47,268 nt of DNA from a bacterium (lineage in GTDB: Bacteria; Zhuqueibacterota; QNDG01; DTFT01), in contig JAFGAX010000206.1 of the NCBI GenBank assembly GCA_016933415.1, positions 1-47,268 of the forward strand, in the 5' to 3' direction. The stretch's first letter is position 1. The number at the start of each line of letters is the position of its first letter. The notes under the pieces were generated by a model. That model did not search any database. It had not been told where the DNA came from and was given only the letters and a program-made list of their open reading frames with translations. The position numbers and the translations under genes were made by a program. Positions 34,274 through 44,361 of the stretch are shown here, in pieces.

Positions 34274-36624
34274 GCCTGCGACCGCACATCGGATTCCGGG
34301 GCGTCATCTTCCAGGCCCGTCCGGCCGAATGCCGCCGTGCGCGTGGGGCATTCACGCGTCTGATCGGGATCTGCCTGCTCGAGTTCTGCTTCGCCGCGAA
34401 CGGACCGGCCCAGTCCGGAGATGACGTGCAGGTGACGCTCGAAAGCAACGAGAGCCTGCGCTCCCTGGCCGCGAAATACCTCGGCGGCCCGAACGACTGG
34501 GAAATCATCCTTCTGGTCAACGGACTCCAATCGCCGGATCAGCTCAGGACCGGCCAGCGGCTGCGGATTCCGGTGAAACAGTTTCACCGGACCGTCGCCA
34601 GCCTGGACCGCTGCAGGTCGGCCATCGCGGCGGCCAATGCGGAGGGCGCATCCATCCTGGCCACGCAGCGAATCACGGCGGCGGCGGACCTGGAGAGCCG
34701 GGCGCTCGGCCGCAAGAAACGGGGCGAACTGGACGAAGCGCAGAAGGACGCGGATGAGGCGGCGCGGCTCGCGCGGGCCGCCCTGTCCGAGACGCGCGCC
34801 AAGCGTCACCAGTCGGTCGCAGCCGTGCTCAAGGAGAAACGGGGAACCGTACAGAAAAGGCCGCCGGATGTGCTGCGCTGGGACGACGCGGCGCTTCTGC
34901 AGGATTTGATCGAAAAAGACAGGGTCCGCACCCTGTCCCGGTCGTACGGGAACATCCAGTTCGTGGACGGCAGCAGCCTCCGCATGGACGAGAACGCCCT
35001 CATCGTCATTGAATCGTCGAAAAAGGACGTGGTGAAGAACACCAGCACGGCGGACATTCTCGTGCTGGAAGGCGATGTCTCCGCCCTGATCCGCTCCCTT
35101 TCCTCCGAAAATCCTCTCCGCGTGTCGTCGCCCGGCGTTCAGACCGGCGTCAGGTCCCGTCATTACATGGCCGGCCGGGACCGGGACTGGACTGCCCGTT
35201 TCTCGAATTTCGAAGGGGAACTGGACGTCTCCGCGGCCGGACGCACGGTGAAACTGGCCGTCAACGAGGGAACGCGCGTGAAATCCGGGGCCGTGCCGGA
35301 GAATCCGCGGAAACTGCCGGATCCTCCGGTTCCCCTCGAACCGCGGCCGGGGCGCTCCCTGTTCACGGATTCCATTGACTTTTCCTGGCGGCCGGTTGCG
35401 GGCGCGGAATCCTTCCGCGTGGAAATCGCCGCGGATCCCGCGTTCCAGTCCGTGGTGAAGACCCTGGCTGCCGCAGGCGCCGGTGTCCGATGGACCGATC
35501 CGGAAAACGGGGCCTATTTCTGGCGTGTCCGGGCCGGGGACCGCGACCGTCTTCAGGGGCCTTTCTCCGCTCCGACCGCCTTCACCGTGCGCAAGGATCA
35601 TACGCCTCCGTTTCTGGAATGGAATGCGCCCGCGTCCGACACCGCCGTTTCCGGCGAACGCCTCCGGATACGCGGAAGGACCGAGTCCGGCGCGGTCGTG
35701 ACCGTCGGGGCGGACACGCTGATGCTGTCATCCGGCGGCGCATTCGATGCGGAAGTCCGGGTTGAACCCGGAATCGGGATTCTCCGCATTGTCGCGGTCG
35801 ACTCCGCGGGAAACCGGAGCGTCATCAGCCGAGGGGTGACCGTTTCCTCGGTACCGGGACTGTTCATCCTCGATACCCAGCCGCCCGACCGCACGGCGGC
35901 GAAAAATCTCACGCTCGCGGGCCGGGTGAAACCGGGCGTCCGGCTGTGGCTGAACGGACGTGCCGTCGACGTCGGGGAGAATGTCTTCCGCCTTTCCCCG
36001 GCGCTCAGGGAAGGGGAGAATATTTTTCACTTCAGGGCCGTATCGGCGGAGGAAGGGGAACAGTCCCGGACCGTCACCGTCATTTCTGATGTCACGCCCC
36101 CGGTTCTCCGCATGCCGGAGTTGCCGGAATACACGAACCGGCCGGAATGGCGGTTCGAGGGGGATGTGTCGGAACCGTGCGTTCTGCGGCTGAACGGACG
36201 GCCCGTGCCGTTCGACTCCGTCCGTTTCGGGATGTTGGTGCGTCTCATGGACGGGCCCAATGCGTTCCTCCTGGAGGCCGTGGACCCGGCGGGAAACGCT
36301 TCCGAGCGCAGGGTTACGGTTTTTCTCGACACCCTGCCGCCGGTTGTCGTCTCGACTTCATTCTCAGCGCCGAGGACGCACGGCGGGGAGAAAATCGAAG
36401 CGGTCGTGCGGGCCGCGGACGCCGGGGCCGGGGCGTCGAGAACCGCGTCCTGTGTCGTGGAGATTCTCCCCTGCGGCGCCCGGATTCCGGTTCTGCTGAA
36501 GCGCGCCCCGGATTCGGACGAATTCCGGGCGAGCCTGGCGGTTCCGTCCGGATGCGCCGGGACGCCTGTTCTGAGAGACCTGATGGTTTCCGATTACCTG
36601 GGCAACGCGCGGCGGATTCCATGA
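34270..36624 (+). CDS. LysM-like plus FecR-domain surface protein with FNIII/Ig-like repeats
   Basis: LysM-like NESLRSLAAKYLGGPNDWEIILLVNGLQSPDQLRTGQRLRIP; FecR-like YGNIQFVDGSSLRMDENALIVIE...VSSPGVQTGVRSRHYMAG; FDFSWRPVAGAESFRVEIAADPAF-type segment. ATGA overlap with the PKD gene. Confidence 0.85.
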   Translation: MSLRPHIGFRGVIFQARPAECRRARGAFTRLIGICLLEFCFAANGPAQSGDDVQVTLESNESLRSLAAKYLGGPNDWEIILLVNGLQSPDQLRTGQRLRIPVKQFHRTVASLDRCRSAIAAANAEGASILATQRITAAADLESRALGRKKRGELDEAQKDADEAARLARAALSETRAKRHQSVAAVLKEKRGTVQKRPPDVLRWDDAALLQDLIEKDRVRTLSRSYGNIQFVDGSSLRMDENALIVIESSKKDVVKNTSTADILVLEGDVSALIRSLSSENPLRVSSPGVQTGVRSRHYMAGRDRDWTARFSNFEGELDVSAAGRTVKLAVNEGTRVKSGAVPENPRKLPDPPVPLEPRPGRSLFTDSIDFSWRPVAGAESFRVEIAADPAFQSVVKTLAAAGAGVRWTDPENGAYFWRVRAGDRDRLQGPFSAPTAFTVRKDHTPPFLEWNAPASDTAVSGERLRIRGRTESGAVVTVGADTLMLSSGGAFDAEVRVEPGIGILRIVAVDSAGNRSVISRGVTVSSVPGLFILDTQPPDRTAAKNLTLAGRVKPGVRLWLNGRAVDVGENVFRLSPALREGENIFHFRAVSAEEGEQSRTVTVISDVTPPVLRMPELPEYTNRPEWRFEGDVSEPCVLRLNGRPVPFDSVRFGMLVRLMDGPNAFLLEAVDPAGNASERRVTVFLDTLPPVVVSTSFSAPRTHGGEKIEAVVRAADAGAGASRTASCVVEILPCGARIPVLLKRAPDSDEFRASLAVPSGCAGTPVLRDLMVSDYLGNARRIP

Positions 36625-36698
36625 GCATTCCCCCTGCGCCGGAATCGTTCCGGCTCAGGCCGTGCCGCCGGTCCATCCACTCCTGAACGAAGACGACG

Positions 36699-38390
36699 AT
36701 GAAGGCATTCGAGATTCTCAATAAAAGAATCCTGTTCTTCACTTTTCTCGCCGCGTTCCTGCTGGTGTCGGTGCTGCCTGTGCTGATTTCAGGCTTCATC
36801 ATCCTGCACCGCACCGAGGAGGAGCTGAAAAGCTCGCTCAATGAGAGCAATTACCTGATCGCGCGCGCGATCGCGGTTGAAATCAGCGACTCCAATCTGC
36901 GGCCGTGGGCCGCCCTGCTCGGGGGGCTGGCTTCAACGCCGTCCTCCGGATCCGGGCTGCCGGAATCGTTCGACGTCCTGGTGGACCAGGCTTTCCGGCA
37001 GGAGGATCAGCTGGCCGTGCTTTCGGTGCAGACGGCCGGGCGGCCGGAGCCCCGTCATTACATCAACCGGTCGTTCCGCGAGGAGCTGAACCGTCAGAAT
37101 CCGGCCGAGCTGACCCGTCTGTTCTCCTTTCAGCGGACAGGAGAGACAGTGGGACGGCCGGTTCTGCTCGATTCCGGACGTTCCGTTTTTCTGCCGGTCG
37201 AAGCGGCGGACCGCACCGGGGGAAAGCCCCAGCTTGCCGTGCGCGGCGTCTTCCGGATGAATCCTTCGCTCGAAGCCTTCGACCAGGATGTCTCTCCCAT
37301 GCGGCGCCAGATCTACGTGCTGGACCGGAACGGGAACGTCCTGTTCAGGAACATTTTCGCGGAAATCAGCGCGGGAAAGCAGCTGCCGTATCCGCTTCCG
37401 CCGGCCGGAGCCCGCGCGGCCTCGGTTTTTCGGACCGTGTCTTTCGATTTCCACGGAGAGAGACACCTGGGGTACGCCTATCCCATGGCGGTCACGGGAT
37501 GGCGCGTCGTCCTGGTGTATCCCCAGGACAGGGCGTACGCCCTGGTTTCGGGAACGCGCCGGAGCATCCTGGCGACCCTCGGAACCGCCGTGCTCCTCAG
37601 CCTGGTCCTGTCCTTTCTGCTGGCCTGGTTCCACTCCAGCGTGATTGTCCACGCGAAGGAGGCGCTTCAGCGGTACGCCGACAAGCTCGAGCAGACCAAC
37701 GCCGAACTGGACGCGTTCGCCTCTTCGATTTCACACGACCTGAGCGCGCCGCTCCGGCACATCATGGGTTACGCGGACATCCTGGAGATGCGCCTCAAGC
37801 CGACCCTTGATCCCAAGGACATGGGACACCTCGAGAAGATCGCCTCCGCCGCCCGGCACCTGCACGCGCTCATTCACGATGTGCTCGTGTTCTCCAAAAT
37901 GGGGCGCTCGGAGATCCATAAAACCCGGGTCTCCCTGTCCGCGCTCGTCGACGCGACCCGCAGCCGGCTGGAGCCCGACATCCGCGGCCGAGCCGTCGCC
38001 TGGCGGACGGAAAGCGGCGCGACGCTCTGGGGCGATTCCACCATGCTGCAGCTGGTCCTGTTCAATCTGATTTCGAACGCCCTCAAATTCACCCGGGACC
38101 GCGAGCATCCCCTGATCGAGATCGGCGCCAGGCCCGGCCCCGAAGAGACGACCGTGTTCGTCTCGGACAACGGCGTCGGTTTCGACATGCGGGATCAGGA
38201 CAGGCTGTTCGGACTTTTTCAGCGTCTGCACGACCGCGACGCGTTCGAGGGGCACGGCGTCGGGCTCGCCCACGTCCGCAGGATCATCGCCAAACACGGC
38301 GGCCGCACCTGGGCCGAGAGCCGGCCCGGCCGCGGCGCCACTTTCTACTTTTCACTCCCCGTCGAAACCCGGGAACGGGTGGAGAAATGA
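36699..38390 (+). CDS. Sensor histidine kinase with periplasmic sensor domain
   Basis: Two TM segments; FASSISHDLSAPLRHIMGYADIL (H box); NLISNALKFT (N box); VSDNGVGFDM; GVGLAHVRRI. Confidence 0.93.
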   Translation: MKAFEILNKRILFFTFLAAFLLVSVLPVLISGFIILHRTEEELKSSLNESNYLIARAIAVEISDSNLRPWAALLGGLASTPSSGSGLPESFDVLVDQAFRQEDQLAVLSVQTAGRPEPRHYINRSFREELNRQNPAELTRLFSFQRTGETVGRPVLLDSGRSVFLPVEAADRTGGKPQLAVRGVFRMNPSLEAFDQDVSPMRRQIYVLDRNGNVLFRNIFAEISAGKQLPYPLPPAGARAASVFRTVSFDFHGERHLGYAYPMAVTGWRVVLVYPQDRAYALVSGTRRSILATLGTAVLLSLVLSFLLAWFHSSVIVHAKEALQRYADKLEQTNAELDAFASSISHDLSAPLRHIMGYADILEMRLKPTLDPKDMGHLEKIASAARHLHALIHDVLVFSKMGRSEIHKTRVSLSALVDATRSRLEPDIRGRAVAWRTESGATLWGDSTMLQLVLFNLISNALKFTRDREHPLIEIGARPGPEETTVFVSDNGVGFDMRDQDRLFGLFQRLHDRDAFEGHGVGLAHVRRIIAKHGGRTWAESRPGRGATFYFSLPVETRERVEK

Positions 38391-38398
38391 GAAGCTGA

Positions 38399-39820
38399 AT
38401 GGAAGCCGCGCGTGAACTGAAAATCCTGTACCTCGAGGACAATCCGCTCGATGTGGAACTGACCCGGTCGCGCCTGGAGGTCGAGGGACTGCTCCACCGC
38501 ATGACCCACCTCCGGACCCGGGCGGAATTTCTCGATGCGATGCAGAAGGGCGGGTTCGATGTTTTGATGATCGACTATTCCGTCCCCGGTTTCGCCGGCC
38601 TGGAGGCGCTGGAAATCGCGCGCGCCCTTTACCCGGACGCGCCCATCCTCATCATCTCCGGCACCATCGGCGAGGAAATCGCCATCGACACCATGCGGCG
38701 GGGCGCGAACGATTATGTGCTCAAGAACCGCATCTCCCGGCTGTCCCCGGCCATCCGGCGCGTCGTGCAGGAAGCCGAGGACCGCCGTCGCCGAAAGGAG
38801 GCGGAGAAAGCCCGGCGGGAGGCGGAGGCCCGGTACCGCACCCTGTTTGAGGCTTCGCCGGAAGCCGTTTTTCTCATCGACGGTCAGGGGATCATCCGGG
38901 ACTGCAATCCGGAGGCGGAGCGGCTTCTGGGCATACCGGCCGGCCGCATCGTGGGCCGCTCCGGCTCGGCATTCGGATTTCTCGGCCGTTTCAGCGCCGG
39001 AGACGCGGCGGCGTCCGCGCGGGACGCCGGTGATGCGGGCCATCCATCGCCCTCCGAGGAACGGATCGACGCGACCGGACCCGGCCGATGGGTCGAGGTC
39101 ATTCCGGGCCGGGTGAGTGTGGACGGTGGACGGGGTTTTCAGGTGATCGTCCGCGACATCACCAGCCGGAAACTGGCGGAAGAGCGCATCCAGAACAGCC
39201 TGCGGGAAAAGGAAGTCATGCTCCGCGAGATCCATCACCGTGTCAAGAACAATCTGCAGATCATCTGCGGCCTGCTCGCGTTCAGGAGCGATGCGTCCGG
39301 GGCCGGACCGGGCGGGATGTGCCTCGACTGCCGGAACCGGATCACCACCATGGCCCTGATCCACGAGCGGCTGACCCATTCGGACGATCTCTCCCGCATT
39401 CCCTTCCGGGAATCCGCCCACAGCCTGGTCAGCGAGCGCGTGCTGAGCATGCCCCCGCCCAGGCGCGTGTCGTTCGAACTGGACATCGCGGATGCCACAT
39501 TCACCCTGCCGCAGGCCGTCCCCCTGGCGTTGATCCTCAACGAACTGGTCAACCAAAGCCTGCGGAACACCTGTGAAGCCGGCCGGAAGGGAAGTCTGCG
39601 GGTGAGCCTGACCTCGGACGGACGAAATGTCTGGGTTCTGGAAGTCAGGGACAACGGCGCCGGCCCTGCGCCGGAATCCGGCGCGGACGTGGAAACCGGC
39701 ATGCGTCTGGTCCAAATGCTCGTCGAACAGATACACGGCGAAATGACCGTGACCGCGGAGAACGGAACGGTCTGCCGGATACGGTTTCCGGCCGCGTCCG
39801 ATTTTGTGAAAGGCGCTTGA
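38399..39820 (+). CDS. Response-regulator receiver - PAS - HisKA_2-type histidine kinase hybrid
   Basis: LYLEDNPLDVELTRS..DVLMIDYSVPG..NDYVLKN (REC); RYRTLFEASPEAVFLIDGQG (PAS); MLREIHHRVKNNLQIICGLL (HisKA_2). Confidence 0.92.
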   Translation: MEAARELKILYLEDNPLDVELTRSRLEVEGLLHRMTHLRTRAEFLDAMQKGGFDVLMIDYSVPGFAGLEALEIARALYPDAPILIISGTIGEEIAIDTMRRGANDYVLKNRISRLSPAIRRVVQEAEDRRRRKEAEKARREAEARYRTLFEASPEAVFLIDGQGIIRDCNPEAERLLGIPAGRIVGRSGSAFGFLGRFSAGDAAASARDAGDAGHPSPSEERIDATGPGRWVEVIPGRVSVDGGRGFQVIVRDITSRKLAEERIQNSLREKEVMLREIHHRVKNNLQIICGLLAFRSDASGAGPGGMCLDCRNRITTMALIHERLTHSDDLSRIPFRESAHSLVSERVLSMPPPRRVSFELDIADATFTLPQAVPLALILNELVNQSLRNTCEAGRKGSLRVSLTSDGRNVWVLEVRDNGAGPAPESGADVETGMRLVQMLVEQIHGEMTVTAENGTVCRIRFPAASDFVKGA

Positions 39821-39916
39821 ACCCGTGAACGGGTCGGAATGCGGAACCGGCGGCATCCCCCCGGGGGCGCGGCCGGCGATCTTGATTTGATCAACGAAGG
39901 GAGCCTTCAAAAAGTC

Positions 39917-40798
39917 ATGAGCGCCATGAAAAAACGCACTTCCTCGCGGACCGCCGTCCTGCTGATCCACTGCCCGGACCAGAAGGGACTTGTGCTTGCG
40001 GTGACGGATTTTGTCTTCAAGAACAACGGCAATGTCGTGTATCTCGACCAGCATGTGGACCCGGAGCGGCGGCTGTTTTTCATGCGGATCGAATGGGAGC
40101 TCGCGGATTTCGCGATCCCGGACGACAAAATCGGCGAATTTTTCGGGGTTCTGATGGCGAAGAAGTACCGCATGAAATGGCAGTTGACCTTCTCGGACGA
40201 AAAGCCCCGGATGGCCGTGTACGTGTCCCGGCTGTCGCACTGTCTGGACGACATCCTGCACCGGATGCGTTCGGGCGAGTGGAAGGCCGAACTCCCCGTG
40301 ATCATCAGCAACCACCCGGACCTGGAGCAGGTCGCCCGGAAAAACGGCGTCTCCTTCTCCTGCATTCCCGTCACGGCGGAAAACAAGCGGGAGGCGGAGA
40401 AGGCCCAACTCAGGGTGCTGCGGGCGCACCGCGTCGAATTCGTGGTGCTTGCGCGCTATATGCAGATCCTCTCTGAGGCATTCATCGCCCAGTATCCAAG
40501 CCGCATCATCAACATCCATCATTCCTTTCTGCCCGCGTTTCCCGGCGCGAAACCCTACCATTCCGCCCATGAACGCGGCGTCAAGATCATCGGCGCGACG
40601 AGCCGTTACGTCACCGGCGAGCTGGACGCGGGTCCCATCATCGAGCAGGATGTGACGCGGATCAGCCACGTGGATACGGTCGACGATCTGGTCCGGAAGG
40701 GCCGGGACCTGGAGAAACTGGTTCTGTCGCGCGCGGTCTGGCTCCACCTGCAGCGGAAAATCCTGACCTGCGGGAACCGGACGGTGATTTTCTCGTGA
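39917..40798 (+). CDS. purU: Formyltetrahydrofolate deformylase
   Basis: ACT-like N-term VLLIHCPDQKGLVLAVTDFVFKNNGNVVYLDQHVD; LARYMQILS...PSRIINIHHSFLPAFPGAKPYHSAHERGVKIIGATSRYVTGELDAGPIIEQDV. Confidence 0.95.
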   Translation: MSAMKKRTSSRTAVLLIHCPDQKGLVLAVTDFVFKNNGNVVYLDQHVDPERRLFFMRIEWELADFAIPDDKIGEFFGVLMAKKYRMKWQLTFSDEKPRMAVYVSRLSHCLDDILHRMRSGEWKAELPVIISNHPDLEQVARKNGVSFSCIPVTAENKREAEKAQLRVLRAHRVEFVVLARYMQILSEAFIAQYPSRIINIHHSFLPAFPGAKPYHSAHERGVKIIGATSRYVTGELDAGPIIEQDVTRISHVDTVDDLVRKGRDLEKLVLSRAVWLHLQRKILTCGNRTVIFS

Positions 40799-40935
40799 CG
40801 ATTGCATTCCGATCAATCCTATGGAACAAAGAGGGAACACGGATGATCACGGAGGGGACGGATTTGCACGGATAAAAAGGATGAATGGAGTAATGCGTTG
40901 ATTTGGAGTTCAGGGACGTCTTAACGATTCCAACC

Positions 40936-41059
40936 CGGAACACGGAACACGGAACCCGGAACGCGAAACTCAACGATGTCCGAAAGGCCCGCTGGGAAAC
41001 GCGGGCCATTTCGGACCTACGAACTACAGATCCGGACTCGGAACTCGGAACCCGGGACT
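40936..41059. repeat. Degenerate 7-bp tandem arrays (CGGAACN) flanking a hairpin
   Basis: CGGAACA CGGAACA CGGAACC CGGAACG (40936-40963) and CGGAACT CGGAACC CGGGACT (41039-41059). Confidence 0.8.
40978..41016. repeat. Strong hairpin GTCCGAAAGGCCCGC-N8-GCGGGCCATTTCGGAC
   Basis: 15-bp arms with a single bulge. No T-tract. Confidence 0.8.
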
Positions 41060-41069
41060 AATGAATGTC

Positions 41070-41097
41070 TTTGAACTTTGAACTTTGAACTTTGAAC
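41070..41097 (+). repeat. (TTTGAAC)x4 heptamer tandem repeat
   Basis: Four perfect heptamers directly upstream of the cupin gene. Confidence 0.97.
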
Positions 41098-41108
41098 TAG
41101 AGGTTCCC

Positions 41109-41444
41109 ATGGGTTTCTTCAACGCCGATCAATTCAAGAGAAAGGAAGTCCTTCCCGGCATACGGGTCGGTTCCGTTTTTCTTGAAAAACTGATGCTGAC
41201 GCATTTCACCATGGAGGCCGGATCCGTGGTGCCCCCGCACGCGCATCCCCACGAGCAGATCAGCTTTGTCGTGTCAGGCGAACTGGACTTCACGCTCGAA
41301 GGCGAGACGCGTCGTGTCGGCCCCGGTGAGGGGTGCGCGGTTCCGGCCGGCGCCCGGCACGAGGTCCGGGTTCTGAAACAGGCCGTGGTCATCGACTGCT
41401 GGCATCCGCTTCGGGAGGATTATATCGTGAACGAAGGTTCATAA
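41109..41444 (+). CDS. Small cupin-domain protein
   Basis: HFTMEAGSVVPPHAHPHEQISFVVSGELDFTLEGETRRVGPGEGCAVPAGARHEVRV. Confidence 0.92.
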   Translation: MGFFNADQFKRKEVLPGIRVGSVFLEKLMLTHFTMEAGSVVPPHAHPHEQISFVVSGELDFTLEGETRRVGPGEGCAVPAGARHEVRVLKQAVVIDCWHPLREDYIVNEGS

Positions 41445-41453
41445 GGAAAGGAA

Positions 41454-43013
41454 ATGGGCATGAAAAAACGCGTCATTCTGCTGCTGGCCGCGGCCTGCGC
41501 GCTTCACGCCGGCGAACCCGCGAACCGGGTCATCATCAGCGCGGACATGGGCAAAGACACGATCAGCGCGATGATTTACGGTCATTTCGCCGAGCATCTC
41601 GGCGCCTGCATTTACGGCGGCATCTGGGTCGGGGAGGACTCGCCGATTCCGAACACCCGCGGCGTCCGCAACGACGTGGCCGCGGCCCTGCGGGAGATCA
41701 AGCCGGCCGTGATCCGCTGGCCGGGCGGATGCTTCGGCGACACCTATCACTGGATGGACGGCATCGGCCCCCGTGCGTCGCGACCCTCCATCGTCAACAC
41801 GACCTGGGGCGGGGTCACCGAGGACAACAGCTTCGGCACCCACGAATTCCTCGATTTCTGCGGACAGGTCGGCGCCGAACCCTACATCGCGCTGAACGTG
41901 GGAAGCGGCACGGTGCGCGAGGCGGCGGACTGGGTGGAATACGTGAATTCGGACGCGAAAAGCCCGATGACCGAGCTGAGGCGGAAAAACGGCAGGGAAA
42001 AGCCATGGAACGTGAAGTACTGGGCGGTCGGGAACGAGAGCTGGGGATGCGGCGGTAACATGACGCCGGCCTACTACTCCGACCTCTTCCGGCAGTTCGC
42101 GACCTACATGCGGGCCGGAAAGCTCTATCGGGTCGCGAGCGGAGGCACGGATCCCGATGTCGACTGGACGGAAACGGTCATGGACCGCCTTCTGAACAAT
42201 CCCCACAACGCCATCCGGTCGCTCATCCAGGGGTATTCCTTTCATTATTACACCTTCGCCCGGGGCTGGAACAACAAGACCTCGGCGACGCGGTTCGGTG
42301 CAGAAGAATGGTTCGACACCATGAAACAGACCTGGGTCATGCAGGAGAGCCTGGAGAAACACATCCGTGTCATGGACGAGTACGATCCGGCCAACGAAAT
42401 CGGCCTCATCGCGGACGAATGGGGCAACTGGTTCGATGTCGAACCGGGCACCAATCCCGCCTTCCTGTACCAGCAGAACACGGTGCGTGACGCGGTCACG
42501 GCGGCTCTGTATCTCAACATCTTCAACAATCACTGCGGCAGGGTCAAGATGGCCAACCTCGCCCAGACCGTGAACGTGCTCCAGTCCGTGCTCCTGACGC
42601 GCGGACCGGAGATGGTCCGGACGCCGACCTATTACGCGATGAAGATGTTCCGCCCGCATCAGAACGCCGTTCTCCTGCCGGCTGAAACGGTGTGCGAACC
42701 GCTCACGTCCGGCGGCCGGAGCATTCCCGGGCTCTCGGCGTCCGCGTCGCGCGACGGCAAGGGCCGCATTCATGTCTCCCTCGCCAACCTGGATCCGGTC
42801 CGCGACAAGGACGTGCTGTGCGACCTGCGCGGACGGGGCAAGACGGGTCGGGTGACGGGTGAAATCCTGACCGGCCGCACGCTCAACGCGTACAATGATT
42901 TCGGAAAACCGGAGGAAGTGAGGCCCGCGGCATTCAGCGGATTCAAGGTGTCCGGAAACGCCGTGACGGTCCGGCTGCCCGCGAAATCCGTGGTCATGCT
43001 CGAACTGGAGTAG
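41454..43013 (+). CDS. GH51-like alpha-L-arabinofuranosidase, secreted
   Basis: Signal peptide; YGHFAEHLGACIYGGIWVGEDS; VIRWPGGCFGDTYHWMDGIGP; WNVKYWAVGNESWGCGG; VIADEWGNWF-like LIADEWGNWF. Confidence 0.9.
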   Translation: MGMKKRVILLLAAACALHAGEPANRVIISADMGKDTISAMIYGHFAEHLGACIYGGIWVGEDSPIPNTRGVRNDVAAALREIKPAVIRWPGGCFGDTYHWMDGIGPRASRPSIVNTTWGGVTEDNSFGTHEFLDFCGQVGAEPYIALNVGSGTVREAADWVEYVNSDAKSPMTELRRKNGREKPWNVKYWAVGNESWGCGGNMTPAYYSDLFRQFATYMRAGKLYRVASGGTDPDVDWTETVMDRLLNNPHNAIRSLIQGYSFHYYTFARGWNNKTSATRFGAEEWFDTMKQTWVMQESLEKHIRVMDEYDPANEIGLIADEWGNWFDVEPGTNPAFLYQQNTVRDAVTAALYLNIFNNHCGRVKMANLAQTVNVLQSVLLTRGPEMVRTPTYYAMKMFRPHQNAVLLPAETVCEPLTSGGRSIPGLSASASRDGKGRIHVSLANLDPVRDKDVLCDLRGRGKTGRVTGEILTGRTLNAYNDFGKPEEVRPAAFSGFKVSGNAVTVRLPAKSVVMLELE

Positions 43014-43023
43014 GGCCGGCGGC

Positions 43024-44361
43024 ATGCGGAATCCGAAACAGCCGGTCCCCCGGCGGACGGGAGATCAGGCGGATAAGCGGCCCCGGCCGGAACGGAAATC
43101 CCGGCACACGCGGGTTTTCATCGGATTGCTGGCCGGCCTGGCCGCGGGTTTCGCGGTCCGGTTGTCCGGCCTTCCCGAAGATACTGTCGAGAGCATCGTC
43201 CGCTGGGTGAAACCGGCCGGGGACGTCTTTCTCCGGATGTTGTTCATGACGGTCATGCCGGTGCTGATCTCCGCGCTGTCCCTCGGCGTCTCGGAACTGG
43301 GGGACATCAGGCGCGTGGGCCGCATCGGCCTGAAAACCCTCGGATTCACGCTGTTCGTCTCCGGCGCGGCCGTGCTGACCGGGGTTCTGGCCGTGCATGT
43401 CGTGAACCCGTCCGGCGGACTCTCGGAAGCGGACCGTCTGGCGCTCCTGAAACGGTTCCCGGTTCCCGCATCGGCCCAGACCGCTGAAACGCAGGCCGGC
43501 GGCGGCATGATCGACGCGCTGGTGAAAATCGTGCCAAAGAACCCGCTCGAGGACATGGTCCGGGCCTTTGACCCGTCGTACACGGGCGGCGGCATACTGG
43601 CGGTCATCTTTTTCGCGTTCATGCTCGGCATCGCCATGGCTTTGGCGCCGCCGGCAAAAACGGCCGGCCTCAAGGCTTGTCTCGAGGGATTGTTCGAGAC
43701 CATGATGAAGCTGATCGACATCGGCATGCGCTTCGCGCCGGTCGGCGTGTTCGCCCTGCTGTTTTCGCTTTCGGCCACCATGGGCTTTTCCATACTGGCG
43801 ATCCTGTCGCGGTATGTGGCCGTGGTGCTGGCGGGTCTGCTGGTTCACCTGTTCTTCACGTATTCCGTCCTGCTGTCCTCATTCGGCCGGATGCGTCCCG
43901 GATTTTTCTTCCGGAACACGGCGGAACTGATGCTCATCGCATTCTCAACCAGCTCGAGTAACGCGACCCTGCCGGCCGCGCTCCGAACCGCCACGGAACG
44001 GCTCGGGCTCAAGAAGGACGTCAGCCGTTTTGTGCTGACACTCGGCGCGACCGCCAACCAGAACGGAACCGCCCTGTACGAGGGTGTGACCGTGCTTTTC
44101 CTCGCGGGCTGTTTCGGTGTGCACCTGACGTTCGTCCAGCAGATCACGGTCGTCGTGCTGTGCGTGCTGGCCGGTGTGGGCACGGCCGGCGTTCCGGGAG
44201 GATCCCTGCCGGCCGTGATCATGATTCTGGCGGGCATCGGCGTGCCGGCCGAGAGCATGGGCATCATCCTCGGCATCGACCGCCTGCTCGACATGTCCCG
44301 GACCGTCGTGAACGTTCAGGGGGATCTCGTCGCCGCGGCGGTTGTGAATAGAAGTTCATAG
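43024..44361 (+). CDS. Dicarboxylate/amino-acid:cation symporter (DAACS)
   Basis: FLRMLFMTVMPVLISALSLGV; STSSSNATLPAALRTA; LGATANQNGTALYEGV; GVGTAGVPGGSLPAVIMIL. Confidence 0.95.
   Translation: MRNPKQPVPRRTGDQADKRPRPERKSRHTRVFIGLLAGLAAGFAVRLSGLPEDTVESIVRWVKPAGDVFLRMLFMTVMPVLISALSLGVSELGDIRRVGRIGLKTLGFTLFVSGAAVLTGVLAVHVVNPSGGLSEADRLALLKRFPVPASAQTAETQAGGGMIDALVKIVPKNPLEDMVRAFDPSYTGGGILAVIFFAFMLGIAMALAPPAKTAGLKACLEGLFETMMKLIDIGMRFAPVGVFALLFSLSATMGFSILAILSRYVAVVLAGLLVHLFFTYSVLLSSFGRMRPGFFFRNTAELMLIAFSTSSSNATLPAALRTATERLGLKKDVSRFVLTLGATANQNGTALYEGVTVLFLAGCFGVHLTFVQQITVVVLCVLAGVGTAGVPGGSLPAVIMILAGIGVPAESMGIILGIDRLLDMSRTVVNVQGDLVAAAVVNRSS

Noticed and set aside
40978-41016. Rho-independent terminator for purU
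   Set aside because: Very stable stem but no T-tract and 180 bp past the stop, so kept only as a hairpin element.
41439-43025. Minus-strand 528-aa ORF antisense to GH51
   Set aside because: Mirror ORF of a high-GC gene, no motifs.
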